Source of the DNA: Caproicibacterium argilliputei
Lineage (GTDB): Bacteria > Bacillota > Clostridia > Oscillospirales > Acutalibacteraceae
Assembly (NCBI RefSeq): GCF_029211325.2
Contig: NZ_CP135996.1
Coordinates: 2,542,001 to 2,606,000, forward strand
Direction of reading: 5' to 3'
DNA: 64,000 nucleotides
Positions 1-7,160 of the stretch are shown in pieces (positions within the stretch are counted from its first letter, which is position 1; each line of letters starts with the position of its first letter). Both the position numbers and the translations under genes were made by a program. Under the pieces are notes generated by a model, which did no database searches, was not told where the DNA came from, and worked only from the letters and a program-made list of their open reading frames with translations.

Positions 1-657
1 GACCAGACAGACCATGACGCTGCCCGCAGACATCGCCTCACGCAGATACAAATGCCGCAGCAGGCCCTTTCCCGTCCGCTCATCATACACGCTGCCGCCC
101 GCCTGTGCGTGCCACTGCTTTACCGCCCGAATGGCTCTCTCAAAACCTGGCGGCTGCAGCAGGCAGTCCTCGCAGGGCACCAAGCGGTGACTGTGCGGCG
201 CATAAAAGCCCACCGTCAGTTTCCCTTCCCGATTCAGCCCCAACGGGAACTGTGCTTTATTGCGATAACGCAGTGGATTCTTCGCCGGTACAATCGGCTC
301 CACAAGCGCCGGATGAAGCCCCGCAATGCGCTGCACGGCATCGCGCACCTGCTGTTCTTTGGCATCGCACTCGGCACGGTAGGAAATATGCCGAAATGCA
401 CAGCCGCCACACTGCGCAAACTGCGGGCAGTCCGGCGCTGTGCGGTCCTGCGACGGCGTGATAAGCGCTTCAATTTTTCCGTACGCATAGGTCTTTTCGG
501 TTTTCAAGATACGCACCAGCAGGTCATCGCCCTTTGCCGCGCCCGAAACAAACACGGCCGCGCCCTTGTAATGCCCCACGCCGCTGCCCTGCACGGTATA
601 ACCGGTAATCTGCAGCGGCACAATATCATTTTTCTGAAACTCGAGCTGTCTTTTCAT
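1..657 (-). CDS. 23S rRNA (uracil-C5)-methyltransferase, RlmD/TrmA family (partial)
   Basis: The frame starts at ATG 657 behind a GGAGGGACC ribosome site and runs through 219 codons without a stop to the left edge, so only the N-terminal half is present. Residues 10-65 look like a TRAM RNA-binding domain. They are followed by the iron-sulfur motif C77-x5-C83-G-G-C86, with a fourth candidate cysteine in VPCEDC further on. This arrangement is typical of the S-adenosylmethionine-dependent RNA m5U methyltransferases (RlmD, RlmCD, TrmFO-independent TrmA type), which modify 23S rRNA or tRNA. The catalytic half (SAM-binding fold, nucleophilic Cys) lies outside the window, so the exact target base cannot be assigned. 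No gene lies between it and the orphan promoter at 853; it is transcribed away from that promoter. Confidence 0.88.
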   Translation of the reverse strand, partial: MKRQLEFQKNDIVPLQITGYTVQGSGVGHYKGAAVFVSGAAKGDDLLVRILKTEKTYAYGKIEALITPSQDRTAPDCPQFAQCGGCAFRHISYRAECDAKEQQVRDAVQRIAGLHPALVEPIVPAKNPLRYRNKAQFPLGLNREGKLTVGFYAPHSHRLVPCEDCLLQPPGFERAIRAVKQWHAQAGGSVYDERTGKGLLRHLYLREAMSAGSVMVCLV

Positions 658-852
658 GGTCCCTCCGTTTGTCTGCCTGCGAACCACGCTTTGCGGTCTT
701 TTGCAAGGTGCAGGGAATTCCTGTCTCTAGATAAAAAACTTTTTATACCCAATTTTTATGAAATAATACCTATAACATCTCACGAAAACAATCTGCAATG
801 TTTCTTCGTTTTATACAATAGGTAGATTGTGACTTTTAGGCACGCATATCAA

Positions 853-881
853 TTGACACCGGCCGTTTTCCTCCTTATAAT
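853..881 (+). promoter_or_regulatory. Consensus sigma-A promoter with no coding gene directly downstream
   Basis: TTGACA at 853-858 and TATAAT at 876-881 are separated by exactly 17 bp, a perfect housekeeping promoter. The next plus-strand gene has its own promoter at 1645, and the first downstream gene (1066-1569) is on the opposite strand, so this promoter most likely drives the small RNA described at 888-1041. Confidence 0.8.
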
Positions 882-887
882 GAACTT

Positions 888-1041
888 GTAAGCAAGAGGA
901 AACCAGAACAAATACAAGGCGAACGTTCCTCAAGCAAATCCATTAGACAACAAGTTTCGCGGTCAGATGACCGCAACCTTTTCAATACAACTCCTCCCCA
1001 AAAGGCAAGGCACCGGGCAATCGGACCTTGTCTTTTACTTT
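888..1041 (+). ncRNA. Candidate small RNA, about 150 nt, family not recognised
   Basis: Transcription from the perfect promoter at 853-881 would start near 888. The transcript holds no convincing ORF with a ribosome site. It contains GAGGAA...TTCCTC pairing around 896-930, a perfect hairpin GCGGTC-AGAT-GACCGC at 959-974, and ends in a terminator-like hairpin (AAAAGGCAAGG at 1000-1010 pairing with CCTTGTCTTTT at 1026-1036, one G-U). I could not match it to 6S, SRP, tmRNA, RNase P or a riboswitch by eye. It could also be the antisense end of the convergent GNAT gene transcript. Confidence 0.45.
1000..1041 (+). terminator. Terminator of the candidate small RNA
   Basis: An 11-bp stem (1000-1010 with 1026-1036, one G-U pair) with a 15-nt loop that itself can pair, followed by CTTTTACTTTGT. 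It lies between the small RNA and the convergent GNAT gene and may serve both strands. Confidence 0.5.
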
Positions 1042-1065
1042 GTGCGAAACAAGGCCGCATTCCAC

Positions 1066-1569
1066 TCAAAAGCTTTGACCGCACAAAAACATTTCATAAC
1101 AAAACAGCCGCTGTGTGCTTTCCTGCGGCAGAATCCAACCTGCCAGACGAAACCCGCAGCGCGCAAACAGGCGGCGCATTCGCAGATTTCCCTCCGGGGT
1201 ACTGCCGCGCAGACTGTCGCAGCCCTTTCGCTGCGCCAGCCGCTGTGCCGCACGCAGCATTTTCTCCCCTTCATCGCGGCTGAAACCGTCTGCGGCAACC
1301 GCAAAATTCTCCAGTACGTTTGCATTCTCGTTGCTCCAGCGCACGGCCGTATCCGGCTGTGCGCTTTTTTCGCAGAGTGCAAACATACCGTTCACCTTTC
1401 CATTCGACTCCTGTACATACAGCGTACCAGTTCTCCACTCTGCCACCAGATGTGCCCTTGCCGTATCCGTGGTGTCCTGGCAGATTCCCCGGTTCCCGCA
1501 GGAATCTGCCGCCGTTTCTACAAGGCTTTCCAGCAGCGGCAAGTCCCTTTCCCGTGCTTTCCGAATCAT
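1066..1569 (-). CDS. GNAT-family N-acetyltransferase
   Basis: This 167-residue protein begins MIRKARERDLP, the usual start of a Gcn5-related N-acetyltransferase, behind GGAGGAGCC. The central part (residues about 85-120) has the acetyl-CoA loop region SRDEGEKMLRAAQRLA, and the end has the typical N-x(6)-F-x-x-C-G-F segment (NLRMRRLFARCGFR). Such enzymes move an acetyl group from acetyl-CoA to a small-molecule or protein amine; the substrate cannot be told from sequence. It stands alone, divergent from the beta-helix gene at 1705 and convergent with the candidate small RNA. The acyl-CoA P-loop is not a perfect Q/R-x-x-G-x-G/A, so activity on acetyl-CoA is inferred from fold only. Confidence 0.72.
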   Translation of the reverse strand: MIRKARERDLPLLESLVETAADSCGNRGICQDTTDTARAHLVAEWRTGTLYVQESNGKVNGMFALCEKSAQPDTAVRWSNENANVLENFAVAADGFSRDEGEKMLRAAQRLAQRKGCDSLRGSTPEGNLRMRRLFARCGFRLAGWILPQESTQRLFCYEMFLCGQSF

Positions 1570-1644
1570 TGGCTCCTCCTTCCGGCAGGCAAGCTGTTCG
1601 GCTGTGCTCCTGCCAATTATACCGCTTTCTTTTTTTATTGTCTA

Positions 1645-1673
1645 TTGACCTGCTCTTTAATTCAAAATATAAT
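1645..1673 (+). promoter_or_regulatory. Sigma-A promoter of the 1705-3940 operon
   Basis: TTGACC at 1645-1650 and TATAAT at 1668-1673, spacer 17 bp, about 30 bp upstream of the ATG at 1705. Confidence 0.8.
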
Positions 1674-1704
1674 AGATTTATGTTGCAAAAAAGGAAGGAA
1701 AAAT

Positions 1705-2370
1705 ATGCAGACTGAACTAACCATTGAAAACCTGTATGACCTGACACATACAGTGGCAGCACCGCTGCTCTCCAAATATACGTATCCGTGGGAAGCGCTT
1801 TCGGAAATTCGGGCTTTTCTGCTGCAGCTCGGCCCAACGCTTTCTAAGGAAGTATATGAGCAGCGCGGCGCGGACATCTGGATTGCCAAAAGCGCAAAGA
1901 TTTACCCCAACAACTACATCGCCGGTCCCTGCATTATCGGACCGGAAACAGAGGTGCGCCCCGGTGCGTTTATCCGTGGCTGTGCGCTGGTCGGCGCCGG
2001 CTGCGTAGTGGGCAACTCCACGGAGTTGAAAAACGTGATTCTGTTTGACAACGTGCAGGTTCCACACTATAACTATGTGGGCGACTCCATTCTGGGCTAC
2101 AAATCCCACATGGGCGCCGGCTCCATTACCAGCAACGTCAAGTCTGACAAAAAGCTGGTGGTGGTGCACGCGGACGAAGACCTGCCCACCGGGCTGAAAA
2201 AGTTTGGTGCCATGCTTGGCGACCATGTGGAGGTCGGCTGTAACAGCGTGCTGAACCCCGGCACCGTGGTCGGGCGCGGCTCCAATATCTATCCCACCAG
2301 CTCGGTGCGCGGCTTTGTGCCCGCCAACTCCATTTACAAAGCAAAGGGAAACATCATTAAGAAGGTGTAA
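1705..2370 (+). CDS. Left-handed beta-helix (hexapeptide repeat) protein, GlmU C-terminal-like
   Basis: The start is ATG 1705, behind AAGGAAGG; this gives 221 residues. From about residue 60 the protein is made of hexapeptide repeats (for example IAGPCI, IGPETE, VRPGAF) forming the left-handed beta-helix seen in GlmU, LpxA and related acyl- or nucleotidyltransferases. The N-terminal 55 residues are helical, and no nucleotidyltransferase (GGxGTR) domain is present. Databases often call such clostridial proteins UDP-N-acetylglucosamine pyrophosphorylase-like, but the sequence supports only the acyltransferase-type half. The segment KSHMGAGSITSNVKSD resembles the GlmU acetyltransferase site region. 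It is the first gene of a tight operon with an HAD phosphatase and an aromatic acid exporter-like protein, which hints at sugar-phosphate metabolism but proves nothing. Confidence 0.72.
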   Translation: MQTELTIENLYDLTHTVAAPLLSKYTYPWEALSEIRAFLLQLGPTLSKEVYEQRGADIWIAKSAKIYPNNYIAGPCIIGPETEVRPGAFIRGCALVGAGCVVGNSTELKNVILFDNVQVPHYNYVGDSILGYKSHMGAGSITSNVKSDKKLVVVHADEDLPTGLKKFGAMLGDHVEVGCNSVLNPGTVVGRGSNIYPTSSVRGFVPANSIYKAKGNIIKKV

Positions 2371-2372
2371 AT

Positions 2373-3053
2373 TTGTATAAAGCCTGTATCTTCGATCTGG
2401 ACGGCACCCTGGCAAACACCCTGTATTCGATTGCGGGGTTTTCCAACCGCGCCCTGCACGAATGCGGCTACCCCGAAATTGAGCCGGAACGCTACCGCCG
2501 GATTGTTGGAGACGGCGTTGTGGTACAGCTGCAGCGCATGATGGACGCTGTCTGCCCGAACGGCTGGACACCGGAGGAGGAGCAGAACGTGCGCCTCCTG
2601 TACGACCGCTACTACAACGCAGACCCCATGAAGGACATCCGCACCTATCCCGGTATGCTGCAGCTGCTGCAGGCACTGCGCGCAAACGGTCTGAAAACCG
2701 CCGTGTTTTCCAACAAACCGGACAGCTGGGCACAGCCAATCATCGAAAAGCTGTTTCCCGCAGGCACCTTTGACGCTGTGCGCGGCAAGTGTGACGGTGT
2801 GCCGCGCAAGCCCGCACCGGACGGCGCGCTGCTGCTTGCGCAGACGCTGGGCGTACAGCCCGCCGAATGCCTTTACATTGGCGACACCAATACCGATATG
2901 CAGACCGGCGCAAACGCGGGCATGGACACCGTGGGTGTGCTTTGGGGCTTCCGTGACCGGCAGGAGCTGGAAGCCGCACACGCGTGCGCGGTTGCGGCCG
3001 AGCCAAAGGAAGTCCTGCAGATTGCGCTGCACGGCCTGCAAACCGGCGTATGA
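2373..3053 (+). CDS. HAD-family phosphatase, phosphoglycolate phosphatase-like
   Basis: 226 residues starting at a TTG (2373) two bases after the previous stop; the ribosome site AAGAAGGTG sits inside the end of the upstream gene, so translation is probably coupled. All four haloacid dehalogenase motifs are visible: DLDGT at residues 8-12 (nucleophile D8, acid D10), the FSN motif around 110, K in PRKPAPD, and the acidic IGDTNTD. The cap between motifs I and II is the helical C1 type, as in Gph/PGP, YjjG and pyrophosphatase PpaX. Members of this group hydrolyse phosphoglycolate, pyrophosphate or sugar phosphates; the substrate is not decided by sequence. It overlaps the next gene by four bases (ATGA). 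Confidence 0.85.
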   Translation: MYKACIFDLDGTLANTLYSIAGFSNRALHECGYPEIEPERYRRIVGDGVVVQLQRMMDAVCPNGWTPEEEQNVRLLYDRYYNADPMKDIRTYPGMLQLLQALRANGLKTAVFSNKPDSWAQPIIEKLFPAGTFDAVRGKCDGVPRKPAPDGALLLAQTLGVQPAECLYIGDTNTDMQTGANAGMDTVGVLWGFRDRQELEAAHACAVAAEPKEVLQIALHGLQTGV

Positions 3054-3940
3054 TCAGAGAAGCCGCGCACAGGCTGCGCCAACACACCCACCTTGGGCTT
3101 CGAATCATTAAAACCGGCATTGCTGTCACGCTCTGCATGGCGCTGTGCGACTTGCTGCAGCTGCAGCAGCCGTTTGTCGCGGTGGTCACCGCCATCATCA
3201 GCATGGGGCGCAGCATTGACAGCACAGTGCGCACCGGAAAAGACCACTTCCTCGCCGCAATCGTCGGCGCGGTGTGCGGCGCGCTGCTGTACCATGTTTC
3301 CCCACACAATGCCGGTTTGTGCGGCATTGGCGTCATCCTGGTCATTTTCCTTTGTCAGGTGCTGCGGCTGTACCGCGGCACACTGATGGCCTCCTTTATG
3401 TTTGCCATGGTCATGCTGCACCCGGACACTGCGGGCACCATTCAAACCGTGGCTTGGTGCCTGCTGGCCGCTCTGCTGGGCATTGTGGTGGCACTTGCGG
3501 TAAACCTGCTGATTTTGCCGCCAAACTATGCGCAGAACATTTTGCAGCGGGACAACCTGATTCACGCCATGCTCACACACGCGGCGGAAATCTGTGAGGA
3601 GCGGCTTTCCGCGCCGGATCTGGATGCTGTTCGTGTGCAGATTCAGCAGCTGCAGCACGACATCCGTCTTTACACTTCCGAGTGGAAGCTGTTCCGCAAC
3701 CGGGACGATGCGGTTGCGGCCATTGCGCACCGGCTGGTCACCTACCAGGAAATTTTAAATGACCTTTGGGCGATTGACCGCCTGCAGAAAAAGCTGGACA
3801 GTGAAACTGCAGCTGTTTTTGCCTATCACATCAACCGCGCAAACCTGCTGCTGCGGGAACTGCAGCCGCAGTTGGTTCCCTCTGCTGCACCAACAAAAGA
3901 AACGCAGCCGCCGGAAAAAGATGGCAGCGACAGGCAGTGA
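3050..3940 (+). CDS. Aromatic acid exporter/FUSC-family membrane protein
   Basis: Translation probably starts at ATG 3050, overlapping the phosphatase stop (ATGA), rather than at an upstream in-frame codon inside that gene; this gives 296 residues. The first half has four or five membrane segments (about residues 18-145) with the IISMGRSIDSTVRTG segment typical of the FUSC/ArAE_1 family. The second half (about 150-280) is a cytoplasmic, mostly helical domain ending in a Gln/Pro/Lys-rich tail. Relatives include the E. coli p-hydroxybenzoate efflux protein AaeB and many uncharacterised Firmicutes membrane proteins (YqjA/YgaE types). Transport of aromatic acids is a family name only here. It ends the operon that starts at 1705. 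Confidence 0.75.
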   Translation: MIREAAHRLRQHTHLGLRIIKTGIAVTLCMALCDLLQLQQPFVAVVTAIISMGRSIDSTVRTGKDHFLAAIVGAVCGALLYHVSPHNAGLCGIGVILVIFLCQVLRLYRGTLMASFMFAMVMLHPDTAGTIQTVAWCLLAALLGIVVALAVNLLILPPNYAQNILQRDNLIHAMLTHAAEICEERLSAPDLDAVRVQIQQLQHDIRLYTSEWKLFRNRDDAVAAIAHRLVTYQEILNDLWAIDRLQKKLDSETAAVFAYHINRANLLLRELQPQLVPSAAPTKETQPPEKDGSDRQ

Positions 3941-3982
3941 CCCTCTGTCACGCAGGCCGCGCGCATTTCCACAAAGTTCTGC

Positions 3983-4011
3983 TTGACAAACCGCCTTTCG
4001 CGCCCTATAAT
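3983..4011 (+). promoter_or_regulatory. Consensus promoter of the trpXYZ T-box operon
   Basis: TTGACA at 3983-3988, TATAAT at 4006-4011, spacer 17 bp. Transcription would begin near 4018 and enter the T-box leader. Confidence 0.88.
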
Positions 4012-4017
4012 AGCAAC

Positions 4018-4325
4018 AAAGTAAATCATGAAAACCTGTGAGAAAGAAGAGTACGCCGGCAGGCAACGTATCAGAGAACTGTGTATCGGTGAAAGCACAG
4101 CACGTCTGCGGCCGGCAGAATGGGCTTTTGAGGGCAAACCAAACGGTCATTTTTGACCCAGTAGGAGCGACGGTTTCTTTCCCCGTTACATGGAAAGCGC
4201 GCATCCCTTCGTGCGCGGCTGAGTGGGCGCATCGCGCCAATCCGGGTGGTACCGCAGAAGTTTTTGACATTCATTCGCTTCTGTCCCTGTTGTTTTTTAC
4301 AGCAGGGGCAGGAGTTTTTTTATAC
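4018..4325 (+). promoter_or_regulatory. T-box riboswitch, Trp specific (specifier TGG)
   Basis: The leader shows the standard T-box parts in order: AGAAAGAAG and AGAGAACTG near the base of stem I, the distal loop GGTGAAAGCACAG at 4088-4100, the specifier region, the conserved T-box CCGGGTGGTACCGC at 4242-4255, and a strong terminator. The specifier is read as TGG (Trp) at 4121-4123: the string TGG GCTTTTGAG aligns with ACC GCCTCTGAG in the thrS T-box of this same window. The terminator has a 16-bp stem (4278-4293 with 4299-4314, G-U pairs included) and seven T residues. Uncharged tRNA-Trp would favour the antiterminator and switch on the importer genes downstream. Confidence 0.93.
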
Positions 4326-4348
4326 GAATTTTTGAGGAGGCATTTCTG

Positions 4349-5365
4349 ATGAAAAGAACATCTCGTTTAACAGCGGCGGTTTTAGCAGGCGCCGTGGCGC
4401 TTTCTTGCACTGCCTGCGGCAGCAGCAGCGCATCTGGAACCGGCAGTGCAGCCGCCGGCTCCAAAAAAATCGGCGTGATTCAGTACACAACCGTTCCCTC
4501 TCTGGATAATTGCTACAAGGGCTTTCTGAAAGGTCTTGCGGATGAAGGCTTTACCGAAGGCAAAAACCTGACGATTGACTTTCAGAACGCGCAGGCGGAA
4601 ACCGCCACCGCAGACACCCAGGCGCAAACCATGGCGGCAAAAAAGTACGATTTGCTCGGCGCCATCGCCACTCCCGCTGCCATGAGCGCTTATGCCGCGG
4701 CAAAGCAGGATAATATCCCCGTCGTTTTCACCGCGGTCAGCGATCCGGTCGCCGCAAAACTGGTACAGAGCCTTGACAAACCCGGCAGCCTGGCCACCGG
4801 CAGCAGCGATCAGCTTCCGCTGGAAGCACAGGTGAAAATGATTCGCGCATTTTTGCCGAAAGCCTCGAAAATCGGCGTGCTGTACACCACCAGTGAACCG
4901 AACTCTGTTTCCACACTGGCGCGACTCAAAGAAATTGCACCGAAATACAACTTTGAAGTAGTGGAGCAGGGCGTTACCAACGCAAGCGAAGTGGCTTCCG
5001 GTGCACAGGCGCTGGTTGCCAAAGGCGTGGACTGCTTTAATAATTTCACAGACAACAACGTGGTAAACAACCTGCCCAGTGAACTGCAGGCCGCCGACAA
5101 AGCCGGTATTCCGGTTTTTGGCTCCGAGGAGGAGCAGGTGAAAAACGGCTGTCTGGCTTCCGTCAGCATTGACTTTGTCGCCCTCGGCGAGGAAACCGGC
5201 AAGATTGCCGGAAAGATTCTCAAGGGCGAGGCAAAGCCGGAAGACACGAAGGTATATGTGGTACAGAAAGGCAAGCCGATTTACAACACCGACGTCCTTT
5301 CCAAGCTGAAGCTGACACTGCCGGCAGACTATCAGGACGCACAGAAGACCACCACCAAACAGTAA
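4349..5365 (+). CDS. trpX: Tryptophan ABC transporter substrate-binding lipoprotein TrpX
   Basis: 338 residues, starting at ATG 4349 behind GAGGAGG. The N-terminus is a lipoprotein signal (KR, hydrophobic stretch, then Cys20 or Cys23 as the lipid-anchored residue in ALSCTACG), followed by a Ser/Gly/Ala linker and an ABC_sub_bind (PF04392) fold beginning KKIGVIQYTTVPSLDN. TrpXYZ was predicted as a tryptophan importer by comparative work on T-box regulons; here the Trp T-box directly upstream supports the same substrate. The protein would sit on the outside of the membrane and deliver tryptophan, or a precursor, to TrpY. It is followed at short distance by the permease and ATPase genes. Related loci in other species have been called BMP-like or DUF534 proteins. 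Confidence 0.88.
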   Translation: MKRTSRLTAAVLAGAVALSCTACGSSSASGTGSAAAGSKKIGVIQYTTVPSLDNCYKGFLKGLADEGFTEGKNLTIDFQNAQAETATADTQAQTMAAKKYDLLGAIATPAAMSAYAAAKQDNIPVVFTAVSDPVAAKLVQSLDKPGSLATGSSDQLPLEAQVKMIRAFLPKASKIGVLYTTSEPNSVSTLARLKEIAPKYNFEVVEQGVTNASEVASGAQALVAKGVDCFNNFTDNNVVNNLPSELQAADKAGIPVFGSEEEQVKNGCLASVSIDFVALGEETGKIAGKILKGEAKPEDTKVYVVQKGKPIYNTDVLSKLKLTLPADYQDAQKTTTKQ

Positions 5366-5393
5366 GTGCAGCGACAGGAAAGCGGGGTTCGCA

Positions 5394-6311
5394 TTGGATA
5401 TTTTCATAGGGCTTGTGCAGGTCATCCTGCGTGAAGGGTTTCTCTACGGCATTATGGCAGTCGGCGTTTACATCACTTACAAAGTTCTGGACTTTCCGGA
5501 TTTGACGGTAGACGGCTCCTTTCCGCTGGGAATGTGCACCGCGGCGGCGCTCATCACCGTGGGAGTTGACCCGTGGCTGGCGTGTCTTGCCAGTTTCGCG
5601 GCGGGCGCGGCGGCGGGCGCCGCCACCGGTCTGCTGCACGTAAAACTGCACATCACCGACCTGCTTTCCGGAATTTTGGTTATGACCGCGCTGTACAGCG
5701 TCAACATGGTGATTACCGAAAAAAAGGCGGTCATGGCCATCTTCAATATGCCGACCATCTTTAACAGCGGGCTGGGCGGCGTCCTGCACACAGCGCTGGG
5801 GGCGTGGGGCTGGGTACTGATGGCGTTCCTTGTGTGCATCGTGGTGAAACTGGTGGTGGACGCCTACCTCAAGACACGCTCCGGTCTGCTGCTGCGCGCT
5901 TCGGGCAGCAACCCGCAGTTTGTGGTTTCGCAGGGGAAAAATCCGGGAAACATGAAAATCCTCGGTTTAATTCTCGGCAATGGTCTAACTGCGCTTTCCG
6001 GCTGTGTGCTGGCGCAGCAGAAAGAAAGCGCGGATATCGCCTCCGGCACCGGCATGGTGGTCATGTCGCTGGCGGCGGTCATCATCGGCGCGGCGCTGTT
6101 TGGCCGCATAAAGTGGATGAAGCCAACCCTGACCGCGATTTTCGGCATGATTCTGTACCGCGCGTGTCTGGCTGCCGCCATGCAGCTGGGGCTTGACACC
6201 AATTACTTGAAGATGCTGATGTCCATTCTCTTCATCATCGCTCTGGTTGCCAGCCGCTTTACCCCGGGAAGGAGGAAACATGATGCCGCAATCGACCGTA
6301 CCCGCATCTGA
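5394..6311 (+). CDS. trpY: Tryptophan ABC transporter permease TrpY
   Basis: 305 residues, with TTG 5394 as the most upstream plausible start (GGAAAGCGGGG lies just before it). The protein is almost entirely hydrophobic, with eight or more membrane segments, and belongs to the branched-chain-type permease family (BPD_transp_2). The conserved cytoplasmic region RASGSNPQFVVSQGKNPGN is the coupling loop that contacts the ATPase. A single permease gene implies a homodimer in the transporter. It lies 28 bp after trpX and its end overlaps the start of trpZ by 32 bp, so the three genes form one unit under the Trp T-box. Confidence 0.88.
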   Translation: MDIFIGLVQVILREGFLYGIMAVGVYITYKVLDFPDLTVDGSFPLGMCTAAALITVGVDPWLACLASFAAGAAAGAATGLLHVKLHITDLLSGILVMTALYSVNMVITEKKAVMAIFNMPTIFNSGLGGVLHTALGAWGWVLMAFLVCIVVKLVVDAYLKTRSGLLLRASGSNPQFVVSQGKNPGNMKILGLILGNGLTALSGCVLAQQKESADIASGTGMVVMSLAAVIIGAALFGRIKWMKPTLTAIFGMILYRACLAAAMQLGLDTNYLKMLMSILFIIALVASRFTPGRRKHDAAIDRTRI

Positions 6312-7089
6312 ACCTTTGGTGCGCATGGAGCATATTTACAAAACATTTAATCCCGGCTCTGTCAATGAAGTTGTCCTGTTTCAGGACTTTGCCCTGCAAA
6401 TTGCAGCGGGCAGCTTTGTGGCGGTCGTCGGCAGCAATGGCTCCGGCAAAACCACCATTTTAAACCTGCTCTGCGGCAGCCTGCCGGTGGATTCCGGCAC
6501 TGTCTTTGTACGGAACCGAGAAATTACCAAGCTGAAGGAGCATCAGCGCAGCCGGTTTATCGGGCGGGTGTTTCAGGATCCCTCCGCGGGCACCTGTCCC
6601 TCCCTGACCATTCTGGAGAACATGGCGCTCGCGGACAACAAGGGCGGCAGCTATCTGCTGCAGCGCGGTGTCAACCGTAAGCGTGCCGACGCTTACCGCC
6701 AGCAGCTGGCGGAACTGCACATGGGGCTGGAGGATAAACTGGGCGTTTTGGTCGGCAGCCTTTCCGGCGGACAGCGGCAGGCGCTGGCGCTCTTAATTGC
6801 CACCATGACGTCCATTGACCTGCTGATTTTAGACGAACACACCGCCGCACTGGACCCGCGCTCCAGCGAAACGGTCATGCAGCTGACCCAGCGCGTGGTG
6901 GAGGAAAAGCACGTAACCACCCTAATGGTAACGCATAACCTGAAATTTGCAGTCGGCTTTGGTGACCGGCTGGTTATGATGCACCGCGGCCATGTGGTTT
7001 TGGATGCTTCCGGTGCGGAAAAAGAACATTTAGAAGCACACGACCTCACGGAAAAGTTTAACGATATCAGCTTAGAGGACGGAAACTGA
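6280..7089 (+). CDS. trpZ: Tryptophan ABC transporter ATP-binding protein TrpZ
   Basis: The start is placed at ATG 6280, directly behind GGAGGAAAC, inside the end of trpY; this gives 269 residues. Walker A GSNGSGKT, the ABC signature LSGGQRQAL, Walker B LLILDEH and the H-loop VTHN are all present, so the ATPase should be active. The Walker B glutamate is followed by H rather than the common P (LDEHTAAL), a feature often seen in TrpZ/YxdL-like and lipoprotein-linked importers. It closes the trpXYZ operon and is followed by a terminator. Confidence 0.9.
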   Translation: MMPQSTVPASEPLVRMEHIYKTFNPGSVNEVVLFQDFALQIAAGSFVAVVGSNGSGKTTILNLLCGSLPVDSGTVFVRNREITKLKEHQRSRFIGRVFQDPSAGTCPSLTILENMALADNKGGSYLLQRGVNRKRADAYRQQLAELHMGLEDKLGVLVGSLSGGQRQALALLIATMTSIDLLILDEHTAALDPRSSETVMQLTQRVVEEKHVTTLMVTHNLKFAVGFGDRLVMMHRGHVVLDASGAEKEHLEAHDLTEKFNDISLEDGN

Positions 7090-7107
7090 AAGAAAAGCAG
7101 CCTATCC

Positions 7108-7158
7108 AAAAAACAGCCACCGGCAGGAATCTCTCCCGCTGGTGGCTGTTTTGTTTTT
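7108..7158. terminator. Bidirectional terminator between trpZ and the flippase gene
   Basis: AAACAGCCACC(G)GC pairs with GC(T)GGTGGCTGTTT around an AGGAATCTCTCCC loop; the plus-strand exit is TTTTGTTTTT and the minus-strand side has a run of Ts as well (A-run at 7108-7113). Confidence 0.85.
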
Positions 7159-7160
7159 CT

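Noticed and set aside
52..825. Long plus-strand open frame in the first kilobase
   Set aside because: It runs antisense to the RlmD/TrmA-type gene, has no ribosome site and no sensible composition; the minus-strand frame has clear TRAM and Fe-S motifs.
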